A stretch of 64,000 nt of DNA from Paenibacillus sp. CF384. GTDB taxonomy: Bacteria > Bacillota > Bacilli > Paenibacillales > Paenibacillaceae. Both the position numbers and the translations under genes were made by a program. Shown here one piece after another: positions 43,691-51,953 of the stretch. The stretch is taken from assembly GCF_900106745.1 (NCBI RefSeq), contig NZ_FNNV01000003.1:248001-312000 (forward strand). The letters are read 5' to 3'. The notes under the pieces are model-generated. The model was not told the origin of the DNA. It did not search any database and was given only the letters and a program-made list of their open reading frames with translations. The stretch's first letter is position 1. The number at the start of each line of letters is the position of its first letter.

Positions 43691-44881
43691 TTATTCGAAC
43701 AGACCCAGTTTGCCGATGCGGTGAATCGCTTCTTGCAGCCGTTCTTCTGAGGCAAGCAGTCCAAGTCGCACGTAATTTTCTCCATGCGTGCCGAACCCGA
43801 CTCCCGGTGCTAATACGACATCGGCTTTCTCCAGTACGAGATCAGAGAAGGAAGAGGAGGTATAGCCTTTAGGCACTGGCAGCCAGCAGAAGAAAGAACC
43901 GCTTGGCTTCGCAGCCTTCCAGCCAATCTCGTCCATCGCGCCGAATAAAGCATTGCGTCTGCTCTCGTAAGCAGCAGCAAGATCGGTCACGCATTGCTGC
44001 GGGCCGGTAAGCGCAGCGGCTGCAGCCGCTTGAATGCCGCCGAACAAACTGCAATAGTAATGATCTTGAATGAGATTGATCAATGAAATGATTTCGGTAT
44101 TGCCAAGGGCAAAGCCGACACGCCAGCCGGCCATATTGTACGTCTTGGACAGCGTATAGAATTCAACGCCGACTTCTTTGGCTCCAGGTGTTTGCAAGAA
44201 GCTGACAGGTTGTTTGCCGTCAAACCCAATTGCGCCATAAGCAAAATCACTCGCAACGACGATGCCGTGTTTGGCAGCGAATTCCACGGTTTGCTTGTAA
44301 AATTCCGGATCAGCTGTGGCCCCGGTCGGATTGTTCGGATAATTGATGAACATAAGTTTCGCTTTATCCGCAATAGCCGGAGATACCGCACTGTAATCAG
44401 GTAAAAAAGCATTGTCAGACGTCAGCGGCATATATTCCATCTTACCGCCCGCAAGTGCAACCCCGGACCAGTAATCCGGATAGCCGGGATCAGGCACGAG
44501 GCAGATATCGCCGGGATTCAGCAAACATTGGCTAATTTCGATCAGACCTGTTTTGCCGCCGAACAAGATGGCGACTTCTTTCTCCGGATCGAGGTCGACG
44601 CCATAGTCTTCTTTATAACGCTGCGCGACCGCTTGTTTGAGAAAAGGATATCCGCTGAAAGGCGGATAACGATGATACATCGGGTTCGGAGCTGCGTCTT
44701 GAAGTGCAGCTACGATATGAGGCGGTGTAGGCTGATCCGGATTGCCCTGCCCCAGATTGATGACATCGCGGCCTTTGGCTGCTTGCGCGTTGGCTTTGCG
44801 GACAAGTCCGGCAAAGAATTGTGCCGGCAAACCGGTCATCCGGTCTGCCGGATTGATTTGAACTGTTTTTATTCCATCCAT
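43691..44881 (-). CDS. mtnE: PLP aminotransferase, probable ketomethylthiobutyrate transaminase
   Basis: A 396-residue class I/II aminotransferase. The N-terminal NLGQGNPDQPTPPHI, INYPNNPTGATA and the Schiff-base region ytLSKTYNMAGWRVGF with its lysine are all present. It matches B. subtilis MtnE (YkrV), which uses glutamine to convert 4-methylthio-2-oxobutyrate to methionine. Its neighbours (mtnWXB on one side, the amidase mtnU on the other) support that role. Start 44881 (ATG) is chosen for GGTGGAG 8 bp upstream; the GTG at 44890 is too close to it. Confidence 0.88.
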   Translation of the reverse strand: MDGIKTVQINPADRMTGLPAQFFAGLVRKANAQAAKGRDVINLGQGNPDQPTPPHIVAALQDAAPNPMYHRYPPFSGYPFLKQAVAQRYKEDYGVDLDPEKEVAILFGGKTGLIEISQCLLNPGDICLVPDPGYPDYWSGVALAGGKMEYMPLTSDNAFLPDYSAVSPAIADKAKLMFINYPNNPTGATADPEFYKQTVEFAAKHGIVVASDFAYGAIGFDGKQPVSFLQTPGAKEVGVEFYTLSKTYNMAGWRVGFALGNTEIISLINLIQDHYYCSLFGGIQAAAAAALTGPQQCVTDLAAAYESRRNALFGAMDEIGWKAAKPSGSFFCWLPVPKGYTSSSFSDLVLEKADVVLAPGVGFGTHGENYVRLGLLASEERLQEAIHRIGKLGLFE

Positions 44882-45000
44882 TGTTATCACTCCACCGTTA
44901 ATCTAACCCTAAATGTAGCATAATGTTGGAATGAGTGTCGAGCGCCCGGTTCCTTAAGCGGCGAGGTGGAGTGAGCCTAGCGTGTTGCTGGATAAACCTC

Positions 45001-45447
45001 TTACAGATCCATCGCTTTGAGGAATGGCTTGATATTGGCTTTGAATTGAAGCAGATACGGCTTGCGGTTCTCGTCAAAAATAAGCAGCAGCTGCGGTTTC
45101 TTCGGACAATAGAACAGGAACACATCCTGTGTCATGACCTGCAGTGCTCCTGCTTTCACAGCAGTCGGTTGGTCAAGCGGGATGCGGAACACATAACCGC
45201 ATTTATCTTCGGCTTGCAATCTTGGCGACATGCCTGTAACGGAATTCAGCCATGACTTCGCATAGCCTTGAAACTCGGCATTGTTCGGGACGCTCTTCAC
45301 AACTTTGCCGGCAACGACATCGAAAGCCTGAACTGGCCGCTGCATGGTATCGTGGTCATCCAGTGCTCCGGCGCTGACTACAGCAGGAAGAACCAGAAAC
45401 AAAAGCAGTGCCAGGGCGGATACGATTTTTGTACTCCATCTTCTCAT
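45001..45447 (-). CDS. Secreted protein of unknown function
   Basis: A 148-residue protein not recognised. It has a clear Sec signal peptide: basic MRRWSTK, a hydrophobic stretch IVSALALLLFLVLPAVV, then SAGA as likely cleavage site near residue 27. The mature part is mixed alpha/beta with two cysteines, one at residue 83 (KCGYVFRI) and one in LFYCPKKPQ, that could form a disulfide. It sits between mtnE and mtnU, upstream of mtnE on the same strand, with about 120 bp between them. No link to salvage is implied by its sequence. Confidence 0.7.
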   Translation of the reverse strand: MRRWSTKIVSALALLLFLVLPAVVSAGALDDHDTMQRPVQAFDVVAGKVVKSVPNNAEFQGYAKSWLNSVTGMSPRLQAEDKCGYVFRIPLDQPTAVKAGALQVMTQDVFLFYCPKKPQLLLIFDENRKPYLLQFKANIKPFLKAMDL

Positions 45448-45561
45448 TTACGCAGTCTCCTTAATCGGTACAGGATGGTTTCCTCCTTACAGTGCCCATC
45501 TTGACAGCGAAGCATGAGACGATATGATTAGGTAAAACTGAGCAATTCAGGAGGCAATCGA

Positions 45562-46359
45562 ATGAGTGAGAGGAAATTAAAGCTTGCGATCGTGCAGATG
45601 CACGTTGATGCGGGATATCCCGAGGCGAATTTTGCAAGGCTGGAGGAAAGACTGTACGAAGCCGTTCAAGGGCCGGATAAGCCTGATTTGATCATGTTCC
45701 CGGAGATGTGGAATACCGGTTACGCGCTTGAGCAGATCGATCAGATTGCGGATCAAGATGGAGAGCGCACGAAGGCGCTTCTGTCAGCTTTTGCCCGTGA
45801 GCACCAGGTTCAAATTATCGGAGGTTCCATTGCGGAGAAACGCGAAGGCGGCGTTTATAATACGATCTATGCGTTCAATGAGAACGGCGAAGTGGTATCG
45901 GACTATTCCAAAATTCATTTGTTCCGTCTCATGGATGAAGAAAAGCATCTGAAAGCAGGGGAGAAGCTCGGCACGCTCGAAGTGGCAGGCTCTGAAGCAG
46001 GAATGATGATCTGCTACGACATCCGGTTCCCGGAGCTCGCGCGCAAGCTCGCGCTTGGCGGTGCTAAAGTCTTGTTCGTTCCGGCCCAGTGGCCCAACCC
46101 GAGATTGCATCATTGGCGGACCTTGTTAACAGCCAGAGCCATCGAGAATCAGATGTTTGTTATCGCATGCAATCGCTGCGGAACGAGCGGAACGAGTTCA
46201 TTCTTCGGGCATTCCTTAATCATTGATCCATGGGGCGAAATTGTGGCAGAAGCGGGAGAAGACGAAGTCATCATGAGAGCGGAGATCGATCTGAATCTCG
46301 TCGACGCCGTCCGCGCCAAGATTCCGGTATTCGAAGACCGCCGTCCTTCACTTTATTAA
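45562..46359 (+). CDS. mtnU: Nitrilase-family omega-amidase, probable MtnU
   Basis: A 265-residue carbon-nitrogen hydrolase. The catalytic triad is visible: Glu in MFPEMWNTGY, Lys in YSKIHLFRL and Cys in MMICYDIRFPEL. It matches B. subtilis MtnU (YkrU), which hydrolyses 2-oxoglutaramate, the by-product of the glutamine-dependent MtnE reaction. Location near mtnE strengthens that reading. AGGAGGCAATCG precedes the ATG. Its last 12 bp overlap the end of the convergent LysR gene. Confidence 0.88.
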   Translation: MSERKLKLAIVQMHVDAGYPEANFARLEERLYEAVQGPDKPDLIMFPEMWNTGYALEQIDQIADQDGERTKALLSAFAREHQVQIIGGSIAEKREGGVYNTIYAFNENGEVVSDYSKIHLFRLMDEEKHLKAGEKLGTLEVAGSEAGMMICYDIRFPELARKLALGGAKVLFVPAQWPNPRLHHWRTLLTARAIENQMFVIACNRCGTSGTSSFFGHSLIIDPWGEIVAEAGEDEVIMRAEIDLNLVDAVRAKIPVFEDRRPSLY

Positions 46360-47238
46360 TGTAGCTTTCATCGTTTCAATAAAAGCCTCGGCCGCTCTCG
46401 AGAGATAGCGGCCTTTACGGCTTGCAATGACGAGCGTACGGATCGGTGTGGGAGCAGAAAGCGGCAAATAGACAGGCGTTCGTTCATCGACTCTATCCCT
46501 TATGAGCATCTTTGGCACGAATGTGATCCCCATTCCAGCGGCAACGAGAGATTGGATGGTTTCGATGTTCGTGCTCTCGAATACGATGCGCGGCTCGAAG
46601 CCTGCTTGTTCGCACAGCTCCATTACATTTTGCCGGAAGCCTTGGCCTTTCTTCAACACGATAAAAGGTTCGGCACTTAAGTTTTCGATGTGAATCGGAT
46701 CATTCATCTTTGCAAGAGGATGATCAGGAGGAACTGCCAGCACGATTTCCTCTTCAATGATGGGAACCCACTCCAGTGACGGCTCGAATAGAGGCAATGC
46801 AAGCAAGCTGAGGTCGGTTTGGCCGCTCGCGGTTAGTTGCTCCAGCTTGGAAGGTGTATCTTCGACAAGGACGACTTCGATTTCGGGATACCTTTTATTA
46901 AAGATAGGCAGTACGGTTGGCAGGACGTGTGAGCCGGTAATGGATAAACTGCCCACAACGAGCTTCCCTTTGCGCATATGAGCAAGGTCGTCGAGCTCCT
47001 GTTTCAATTGTTCGATGTTGTCTAAGATATTCTGCGCTTTATCTACAAACACCGCGCCTGCATGTGTAAGCTCAACGGAGTTTGTGGTTCGGCGGAATAG
47101 GAGCACGCCGATTTCCTTCTCCAGCTTCGACAGCTGCTGGCTGAGCGATGGCTGAGCGATATGCAGTTTCTCCGCTGCGCGCGAGAAATTCTTCTCTTTG
47201 GCAATTTGGATGACGTATTGCAGCTGGCGAAATTCCAT
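46348..47238 (-). CDS. LysR-family regulator divergent from leuCD
   Basis: A 296-residue LysR regulator. The HTH (MEFRQLQYVIQIAKEKNFSRAAEKLHIAQPSLSQQLSKLE) covers residues 1-60, followed by an effector domain (GKLVVGSLSITGSHVLPTVLP; AVPPDHPLA; GMGITFVP). The start at 47238 is chosen for GGAGTG upstream. It faces leuC across 158 bp that contain a palindrome, so control of leuCD and of itself is the simplest model. Its 3' end overlaps mtnU by 12 bp tail to tail. Confidence 0.87.
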   Translation of the reverse strand: MEFRQLQYVIQIAKEKNFSRAAEKLHIAQPSLSQQLSKLEKEIGVLLFRRTTNSVELTHAGAVFVDKAQNILDNIEQLKQELDDLAHMRKGKLVVGSLSITGSHVLPTVLPIFNKRYPEIEVVLVEDTPSKLEQLTASGQTDLSLLALPLFEPSLEWVPIIEEEIVLAVPPDHPLAKMNDPIHIENLSAEPFIVLKKGQGFRQNVMELCEQAGFEPRIVFESTNIETIQSLVAAGMGITFVPKMLIRDRVDERTPVYLPLSAPTPIRTLVIASRKGRYLSRAAEAFIETMKATLIK

Positions 47239-47302
47239 GATTGACCACTCCAGAACCAAGTTTTAACATGATTTATCTTCATAGGCCGTACCTATTGCTG
47301 TT

Positions 47303-47317
47303 ATAGATATTATATCT
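47303..47317. promoter_or_regulatory. Candidate LysR operator between the regulator and leuC
   Basis: The perfect 13-bp palindrome AGATATTATATCT lies at 47305-47317, inside ATA-N7-TAT spacing (from 47303) that fits the LysR recognition pattern. It lies midway between the divergent genes, upstream of a possible leuC -10 (TATGAT, 47341). Confidence 0.5.
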
Positions 47318-47396
47318 TAGATCAATGAAGAAAGAAATGTTATGATGGCTACATTGAATTATTGCTACGAGCAAATGAACTTATGAGGTGAATATA

Positions 47397-48818
47397 ATGA
47401 CGAAAAGAACGATGTTTGAGAAAATTTGGGATAATCACGTCATTCATTCGGATGCAGGTAAACCGAGCGTAATCTATATCGATTTGCAGCTTGTCCATGA
47501 AGTAACTTCTCCGCAAGCGTTTGAAGGTCTTCGTATGTCTGGCCGCAAAGTTCGCCGTCCTGATCTGACATTCGCAACAATGGACCACAACGTACCAACG
47601 AAGGATCGTTTCAACATTACAGATCCGATCTCGAAGCAACAAATCGATACGCTGACTCAGAACTGTAAAGACTTCGGCGTAACATTGTTCGACCTAGACA
47701 GCATCGACCAAGGTGTCGTTCACGTTATGGGACCTGAGCTTGGCCTTACGCATCCGGGTAAAACAATCGTTTGCGGCGACAGCCACACTTCCACGCACGG
47801 CGCTTTCGGAGCTCTTGCTTTCGGTATCGGTACTTCCGAGGTTGAGCATGTTCTTGCAACGCAGTGCTTGCAGCAGTCCAAAGCCAAAACAATGGAAATT
47901 CGTTACACAGGCAGCCGCAAACCCGGCGTAACCGCTAAAGATATGATTCTTGGCGTTATTGCCAAATACGGTACGGATTTCGGTACCGGTTATGTAATGG
48001 AGTTCACGGGCGAAGCTATCCGCAGCCTGTCGATGGAAGAGCGTATGACCGTTTGTAACATGTCCATCGAAGCAGGCGCACGCGCTGGCTTGATCGCTCC
48101 TGACGAAACTACGTTCAATTACCTGCGCGGCCGTGAATACGCACCGCAAGGCGAAGCGTTTGATCGTGCAATTGCCGTTTGGGCTGACCTTGCGACAGAC
48201 GAAGGCGCTGCGTTCGATACCGTTCTTGAATTCGATGTAGACTCCTTGATCCCGCAAGTAACTTGGGGTACAAGCCCGGGCATGGGTACTGACATCACGA
48301 AGAACGTACCGGTACCTGCCGAGCTTCCAACGGAGAACGAGCGTAAAGCAGCTGAGAAAGCACTTGAATATATGGGACTTACTCCTGGTACGCCAATGAG
48401 TGAGATCGACATCGACTACGTCTTTATCGGTTCTTGCACCAATGGTCGGATCGAAGATTTGCGCGCCGCTGCTGAAATTGCAAAAGGCTATAAAGTAAGC
48501 GACCGCGTTACAGCGATTGTTGTTCCGGGTTCGGGCCGCGTTAAGATTCAGGCTGAGAAAGAAGGCCTTGATGTGATCTTCACGGAAGCAGGTTTCGAAT
48601 GGCGTGACGCTGGCTGCTCCATGTGTCTTGCGATGAACCCAGACGTTCTGCAACCGGGTCAACGCTGCGCATCGACATCCAACCGTAACTTCGAAGGCCG
48701 TCAAGGCCGCGGCGGACGTACGCACTTGGTTTCCCCGGCAATGGCCGCAGCAGCTGCGATCATGGGTAAATTCACAGACGTTCGTGACTGGAAAATCAAA
48801 TCCGAAGTATTGAACTAG
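47397..48818 (+). CDS. leuC: 3-isopropylmalate dehydratase large subunit
   Basis: A 473-residue aconitase-family subunit that isomerises isopropylmalate in leucine synthesis. The [4Fe-4S] cysteines lie in FIGSCTNGR and [27 protein letters not shown] and [10 protein letters not shown] are conserved. ATG 47397 follows GAGGTG. leuD begins 27 bp later. leuA and leuB are not next to it in this window. Confidence 0.97.
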   Translation: MTKRTMFEKIWDNHVIHSDAGKPSVIYIDLQLVHEVTSPQAFEGLRMSGRKVRRPDLTFATMDHNVPTKDRFNITDPISKQQIDTLTQNCKDFGVTLFDLDSIDQGVVHVMGPELGLTHPGKTIVCGDSHTSTHGAFGALAFGIGTSEVEHVLATQCLQQSKAKTMEIRYTGSRKPGVTAKDMILGVIAKYGTDFGTGYVMEFTGEAIRSLSMEERMTVCNMSIEAGARAGLIAPDETTFNYLRGREYAPQGEAFDRAIAVWADLATDEGAAFDTVLEFDVDSLIPQVTWGTSPGMGTDITKNVPVPAELPTENERKAAEKALEYMGLTPGTPMSEIDIDYVFIGSCTNGRIEDLRAAAEIAKGYKVSDRVTAIVVPGSGRVKIQAEKEGLDVIFTEAGFEWRDAGCSMCLAMNPDVLQPGQRCASTSNRNFEGRQGRGGRTHLVSPAMAAAAAIMGKFTDVRDWKIKSEVLN

Positions 48819-48845
48819 CAAGAGAGACGAGAGGAGTTAACGATC

Positions 48846-49439
48846 ATGGAAGAATTTAAACAGCTAACGGGTCTTGTTGCCCCGGTAGATCGTGTTAACG
48901 TAGATACAGATGCAATCATTCCTAAACAATTTCTGAAGCGCATTGAGCGCAGCGGGTTCGGCCAGTTCCTGTTCTTCGAATGGCGCTGGGATGAGCAAGG
49001 TAACGTAATCGATTCGTTCAGCCTGAATCAACCTCGTTATCAAGGTTCGGAAGTTCTGATTTCCCGCGCTAACTTTGGCTGCGGCTCATCCCGTGAGCAT
49101 GCGCCTTGGGCGATTCTCGATTATGGTTTTAAAGTGGTTATCGCGCCTTCGTTCGCTGATATCTTCTATAATAACTGCTTCAAGAACGGCATTCTTCCAA
49201 TCCGTTTGAGCGAAGAGCAAGTGGAAGACTTGTTCCAACGCACGACGAAGACAGAAGGCTACAAGCTGAATGTTGACTTGGTAAACAAAACGCTGACAGA
49301 TGATGCCGGACTGCACATCGACTTCGACCTCGATGAGCACCGCCGCCAATTCCTGCTTCAAGGCCTTGATGACATCGGTCTTACGCTTCAGCACGAAGAT
49401 AAAATCTCCGCGTACGAAGCAAGCCGCGTCGCGTTTTAA
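48846..49439 (+). CDS. leuD: 3-isopropylmalate dehydratase small subunit
   Basis: A 197-residue swivel-domain subunit that completes the LeuCD dehydratase. It starts [30 protein letters not shown] and has the substrate loop [16 protein letters not shown] and the [12 protein letters not shown] segment. GAGGAG precedes the start. A strong terminator ends the leuCD unit. Confidence 0.96.
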   Translation: MEEFKQLTGLVAPVDRVNVDTDAIIPKQFLKRIERSGFGQFLFFEWRWDEQGNVIDSFSLNQPRYQGSEVLISRANFGCGSSREHAPWAILDYGFKVVIAPSFADIFYNNCFKNGILPIRLSEEQVEDLFQRTTKTEGYKLNVDLVNKTLTDDAGLHIDFDLDEHRRQFLLQGLDDIGLTLQHEDKISAYEASRVAF

Positions 49440-49458
49440 ATCACATAAGGACATAAGG

Positions 49459-49497
49459 CAGCCCCAATCATCGTTTGATGATTGGGGCTGTTTTTTT
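49459..49497 (+). terminator. Intrinsic terminator after leuD
   Basis: 13-bp near-perfect stem CAGCCCCAATCAT/ATGATTGGGGCTG and seven T. Confidence 0.93.
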
Positions 49498-49499
49498 AT

Positions 49500-49850
49500 T
49501 TTTTCGGCGTTTTCGCGGCCGGGGGAGACTGAGAGTTCGGAAATTGAACTCTCAGCTTAACCATTCTGAGGAGCTCATTGTTAAATAAACCGAAAGCGGA
49601 TATACCGCTCTCAGTGTCCAAACTAACCCATTTACTCCGCTGAAAGAGGCATATCCGCTATCAACCTCGCACCCCCACAAAACCGCTCTTTCACGCACCA
49701 TTTTTGCATTGTGAGCGCTGTCTGAACTAGATAGTTACATTTTTCCTGAATACGCAACTTTTTCTGACAAGCTGCGTCTAATCATTGTCTACAGTTATCG
49801 TCGAATTCAGGCGGGCTGACTGGCGAAATAAATCGTTTTAGAGGTGAAGG
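49500..49850. repeat. Gene-free gap with hairpin related to the 113-bp array
   Basis: No gene. A perfect 10-bp inverted repeat CTGAGAGTTC/GAACTCTCAG with a 7-nt loop lies at 49529-49555. It has the same arms (CTGAGAGT/ACTCTCAG) as the dyad in the 10.8-11.3 kb array. Two GCGGATAT-containing dyads (AGCGGATATACCGCT near 49594, and a partner near 49640) follow. The last 100 bp are AT-rich and probably carry the amidase promoter, but no clear hexamers were assigned. Confidence 0.6.
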
Positions 49851-51305
49851 ATGAAGAAGTTTGTGTCCGCTGTGTTGCTGTTGTCGCTCTTGATCTCTTT
49901 GTTCCCCAGTCTCGTGGGAGCAGCGGAAGCACCAAAGCTTTATCTGAATGGAAAACAGCTTCAAAGTACTGCTGAGCCCCGCATTGTTGGCGATTCGACA
50001 CTCGTTCCAATTCGAACGGTGACGGAAGGGCTTGGTTTTGATGTGGCATGGGAGAAGCCGAATGTAACCATCTCCAACGGCGAAACAAACATGGTACTGA
50101 CAATTGGCGGTAAGAATGCCATAGTGAATGACCGGGAAGTCTCTCTAGACGCGCCAGCTCTCAATACAGACGGCTCAACGATGGTGCCGCTGCGTTTTAT
50201 AAGTGAGCAGTTCGGGTTAAGTGTATATTGGGACAAGCCCTCCCGCTCTGTACATCTCTTTCAGCAAACCGTAGTGACTCCGCCGGTTGTAGATCCACCG
50301 ACCGAAACGCCGGACCCGGGAACGAATCCAGGAGACGGTGAAGGGCCGATCGTAGATCCACCGTCAGATACTTCTGCAAGTCTCAAATCAATCGAGTATA
50401 ATGGTTTAGGCAGTATTTACCTAGCCTATGAAGGCGATTTCAAAGATGTCAAAACTGAGGTGCTGCATAACCCGGAGCGTGTTGTCATCGACCTGCCTTA
50501 TATGAACTTTAATTCTGCTTTTACGCCTGCCTTCACGCAGCTGAACAGTTCGACTAAGCTTGGCGAATTATTGATCGATTCGCATCCGACACTTCAGAAG
50601 GTGCGGTATTCCTATTATTCGGACAAGCCGGATACAGTTAGGGTGGTACTGGACCTACTAGCGCCTACCAATGTCCAGACCGTCAAAGAAGATCAATCCA
50701 TTCGTATTGATGTCTTGGAGCAAACCGGTCCACCGCCTGTTACTCCGCCGGTAACGCCGGGGGATAAGATTTATAAAGTAGTGCTCGATGCAGGTCATGG
50801 CGCGAAAGATCCCGGTGCACTTAGCGTAACCGGACGGCAGGAGAAGGAATACAATCTTGCCATCACGTTAAAGGTCAAAGCGCTTCTTGATCAAGAAGCG
50901 AAGATCAAGCCGTATCTTACACGTTCCAACGATACTTTCGTGGAGCTTGATGATCGCGCAGCTTTTGCAAACAATCTTAAAGCGGATTTGTTTATCTCTT
51001 TCCATGCTAACAAGACGGAAAGTGCAACGGTATCGGGCTCCGAGACGTATTACTCACGCGGGGACAGTATCGCTTTGGCGAAGGTCTTGCACAAGTATTT
51101 GGTTCAAGGGACAGGCTTCAAGGATCGTGGAGTAAGACAAGCGGATTTCAGAGTCATTAAGAAGACGACAATGCCAGCCGTATTGCTTGAAGCGGGTTAT
51201 CTCTCTAACAGTGGAGACACTTCCGTACTCTTCAATGATGCGAAACAGAACAAGATTGCTGCGGAAATCGTAGCGGGTATTAAAGAATATTTAAAACTAA
51301 GCTAG
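49851..51305 (+). CDS. Cell-wall N-acetylmuramoyl-L-alanine amidase
   Basis: A 484-residue exported amidase. Signal peptide residues 1-24, cleaved near VGAAEA. Two copper-amine-oxidase-N-like stalk segments cover 27-135 (LVPIRTVTEGLGFDVAWE; MVPLRFISEQFGLSVYWD). A Pro/Thr/Asp-rich linker leads to an AMIN domain (175-290). The catalytic Amidase_3 domain follows from about 305 (VVLDAGHGAKDPGA, FISFHANKTE, VLLEAGYLSN) with zinc and catalytic residues in place. It precedes the GerMN and SLH genes by short gaps, forming an envelope operon. Confidence 0.92.
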   Translation: MKKFVSAVLLLSLLISLFPSLVGAAEAPKLYLNGKQLQSTAEPRIVGDSTLVPIRTVTEGLGFDVAWEKPNVTISNGETNMVLTIGGKNAIVNDREVSLDAPALNTDGSTMVPLRFISEQFGLSVYWDKPSRSVHLFQQTVVTPPVVDPPTETPDPGTNPGDGEGPIVDPPSDTSASLKSIEYNGLGSIYLAYEGDFKDVKTEVLHNPERVVIDLPYMNFNSAFTPAFTQLNSSTKLGELLIDSHPTLQKVRYSYYSDKPDTVRVVLDLLAPTNVQTVKEDQSIRIDVLEQTGPPPVTPPVTPGDKIYKVVLDAGHGAKDPGALSVTGRQEKEYNLAITLKVKALLDQEAKIKPYLTRSNDTFVELDDRAAFANNLKADLFISFHANKTESATVSGSETYYSRGDSIALAKVLHKYLVQGTGFKDRGVRQADFRVIKKTTMPAVLLEAGYLSNSGDTSVLFNDAKQNKIAAEIVAGIKEYLKLS

Positions 51306-51315
51306 GAGAATGCCG

Positions 51316-51936
51316 ATGAAACGTCATATTACTACATCATTATTATCGGTAATCGTTGCAGCCGCACTTATCGTACCGCTTAGCGCTTGCGGCAATCGTA
51401 CAGAATCGCTGACGCAAGGCGGCGGAGCGGTTCAAGAACAGCCGGCAGATGGAACTAACAATACTTCCAGTGAACAAAATCAAGATCAGGAACAAGAAAC
51501 GAACAATGTTCAAACGGAGCCTGCTCAGCCGGAAGAACCTGCACTTGTTAAAGAGCAGATATCTGTATTCTATACGGACGACGATATGATGGAGCTCCAT
51601 GAGCAGAAGTCGGATATCGAATTCGCTGATCCGAAGGACAAGCTGAAAGTGATGTTTACTGCACTCCAGAAGGATGGAGCAAAGGGCGAAGCTTCGTTAT
51701 GGAAACATGCCGAGCTGCTGAGCGCGAAACAAGACGGAGCTGCCGTCACGCTTGACCTTCATTTGCCTGATGAAGCCAGACTAGGCGCGCCAGGCGAAAT
51801 GCTTGCCATTCAAGCACTGACTCGCACCTATTTCCAGTTGCAGGATGTTACGTCCATCGATCTATTGGTTGATGGTGAAGCAGTCGATAGTTTAATGGGC
51901 CATGAAGAAATCGATCATCCCATTACTAAACCATAA
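51316..51936 (+). CDS. GerMN-domain lipoprotein
   Basis: A 206-residue lipoprotein. The lipobox LSAC places the lipidated Cys at residue 25. A Gln/Asn/Glu-rich spacer (about 30-75) tethers a GerMN domain (ISVFYTDDDMMELHEQ.. LLSAKQDGAAVTLDL.. LAIQALTRTYFQL.. IDLLVDGEAVDSL). GerMN modules occur in GerM sporulation and germination proteins and lipoproteins partnered with amidases. ATG 51316 is preferred over 51310 for AGGAG spacing. Its neighbours suggest a role in peptidoglycan remodelling. Confidence 0.85.
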   Translation: MKRHITTSLLSVIVAAALIVPLSACGNRTESLTQGGGAVQEQPADGTNNTSSEQNQDQEQETNNVQTEPAQPEEPALVKEQISVFYTDDDMMELHEQKSDIEFADPKDKLKVMFTALQKDGAKGEASLWKHAELLSAKQDGAAVTLDLHLPDEARLGAPGEMLAIQALTRTYFQLQDVTSIDLLVDGEAVDSLMGHEEIDHPITKP

Positions 51937-51953
51937 GGAGGAGCTCACAGAAT

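Noticed and set aside
47694-48821. A 375-codon frame antisense to leuC
   Set aside because: leuC is unmistakable on the other strand; the antisense product has no recognisable motif.
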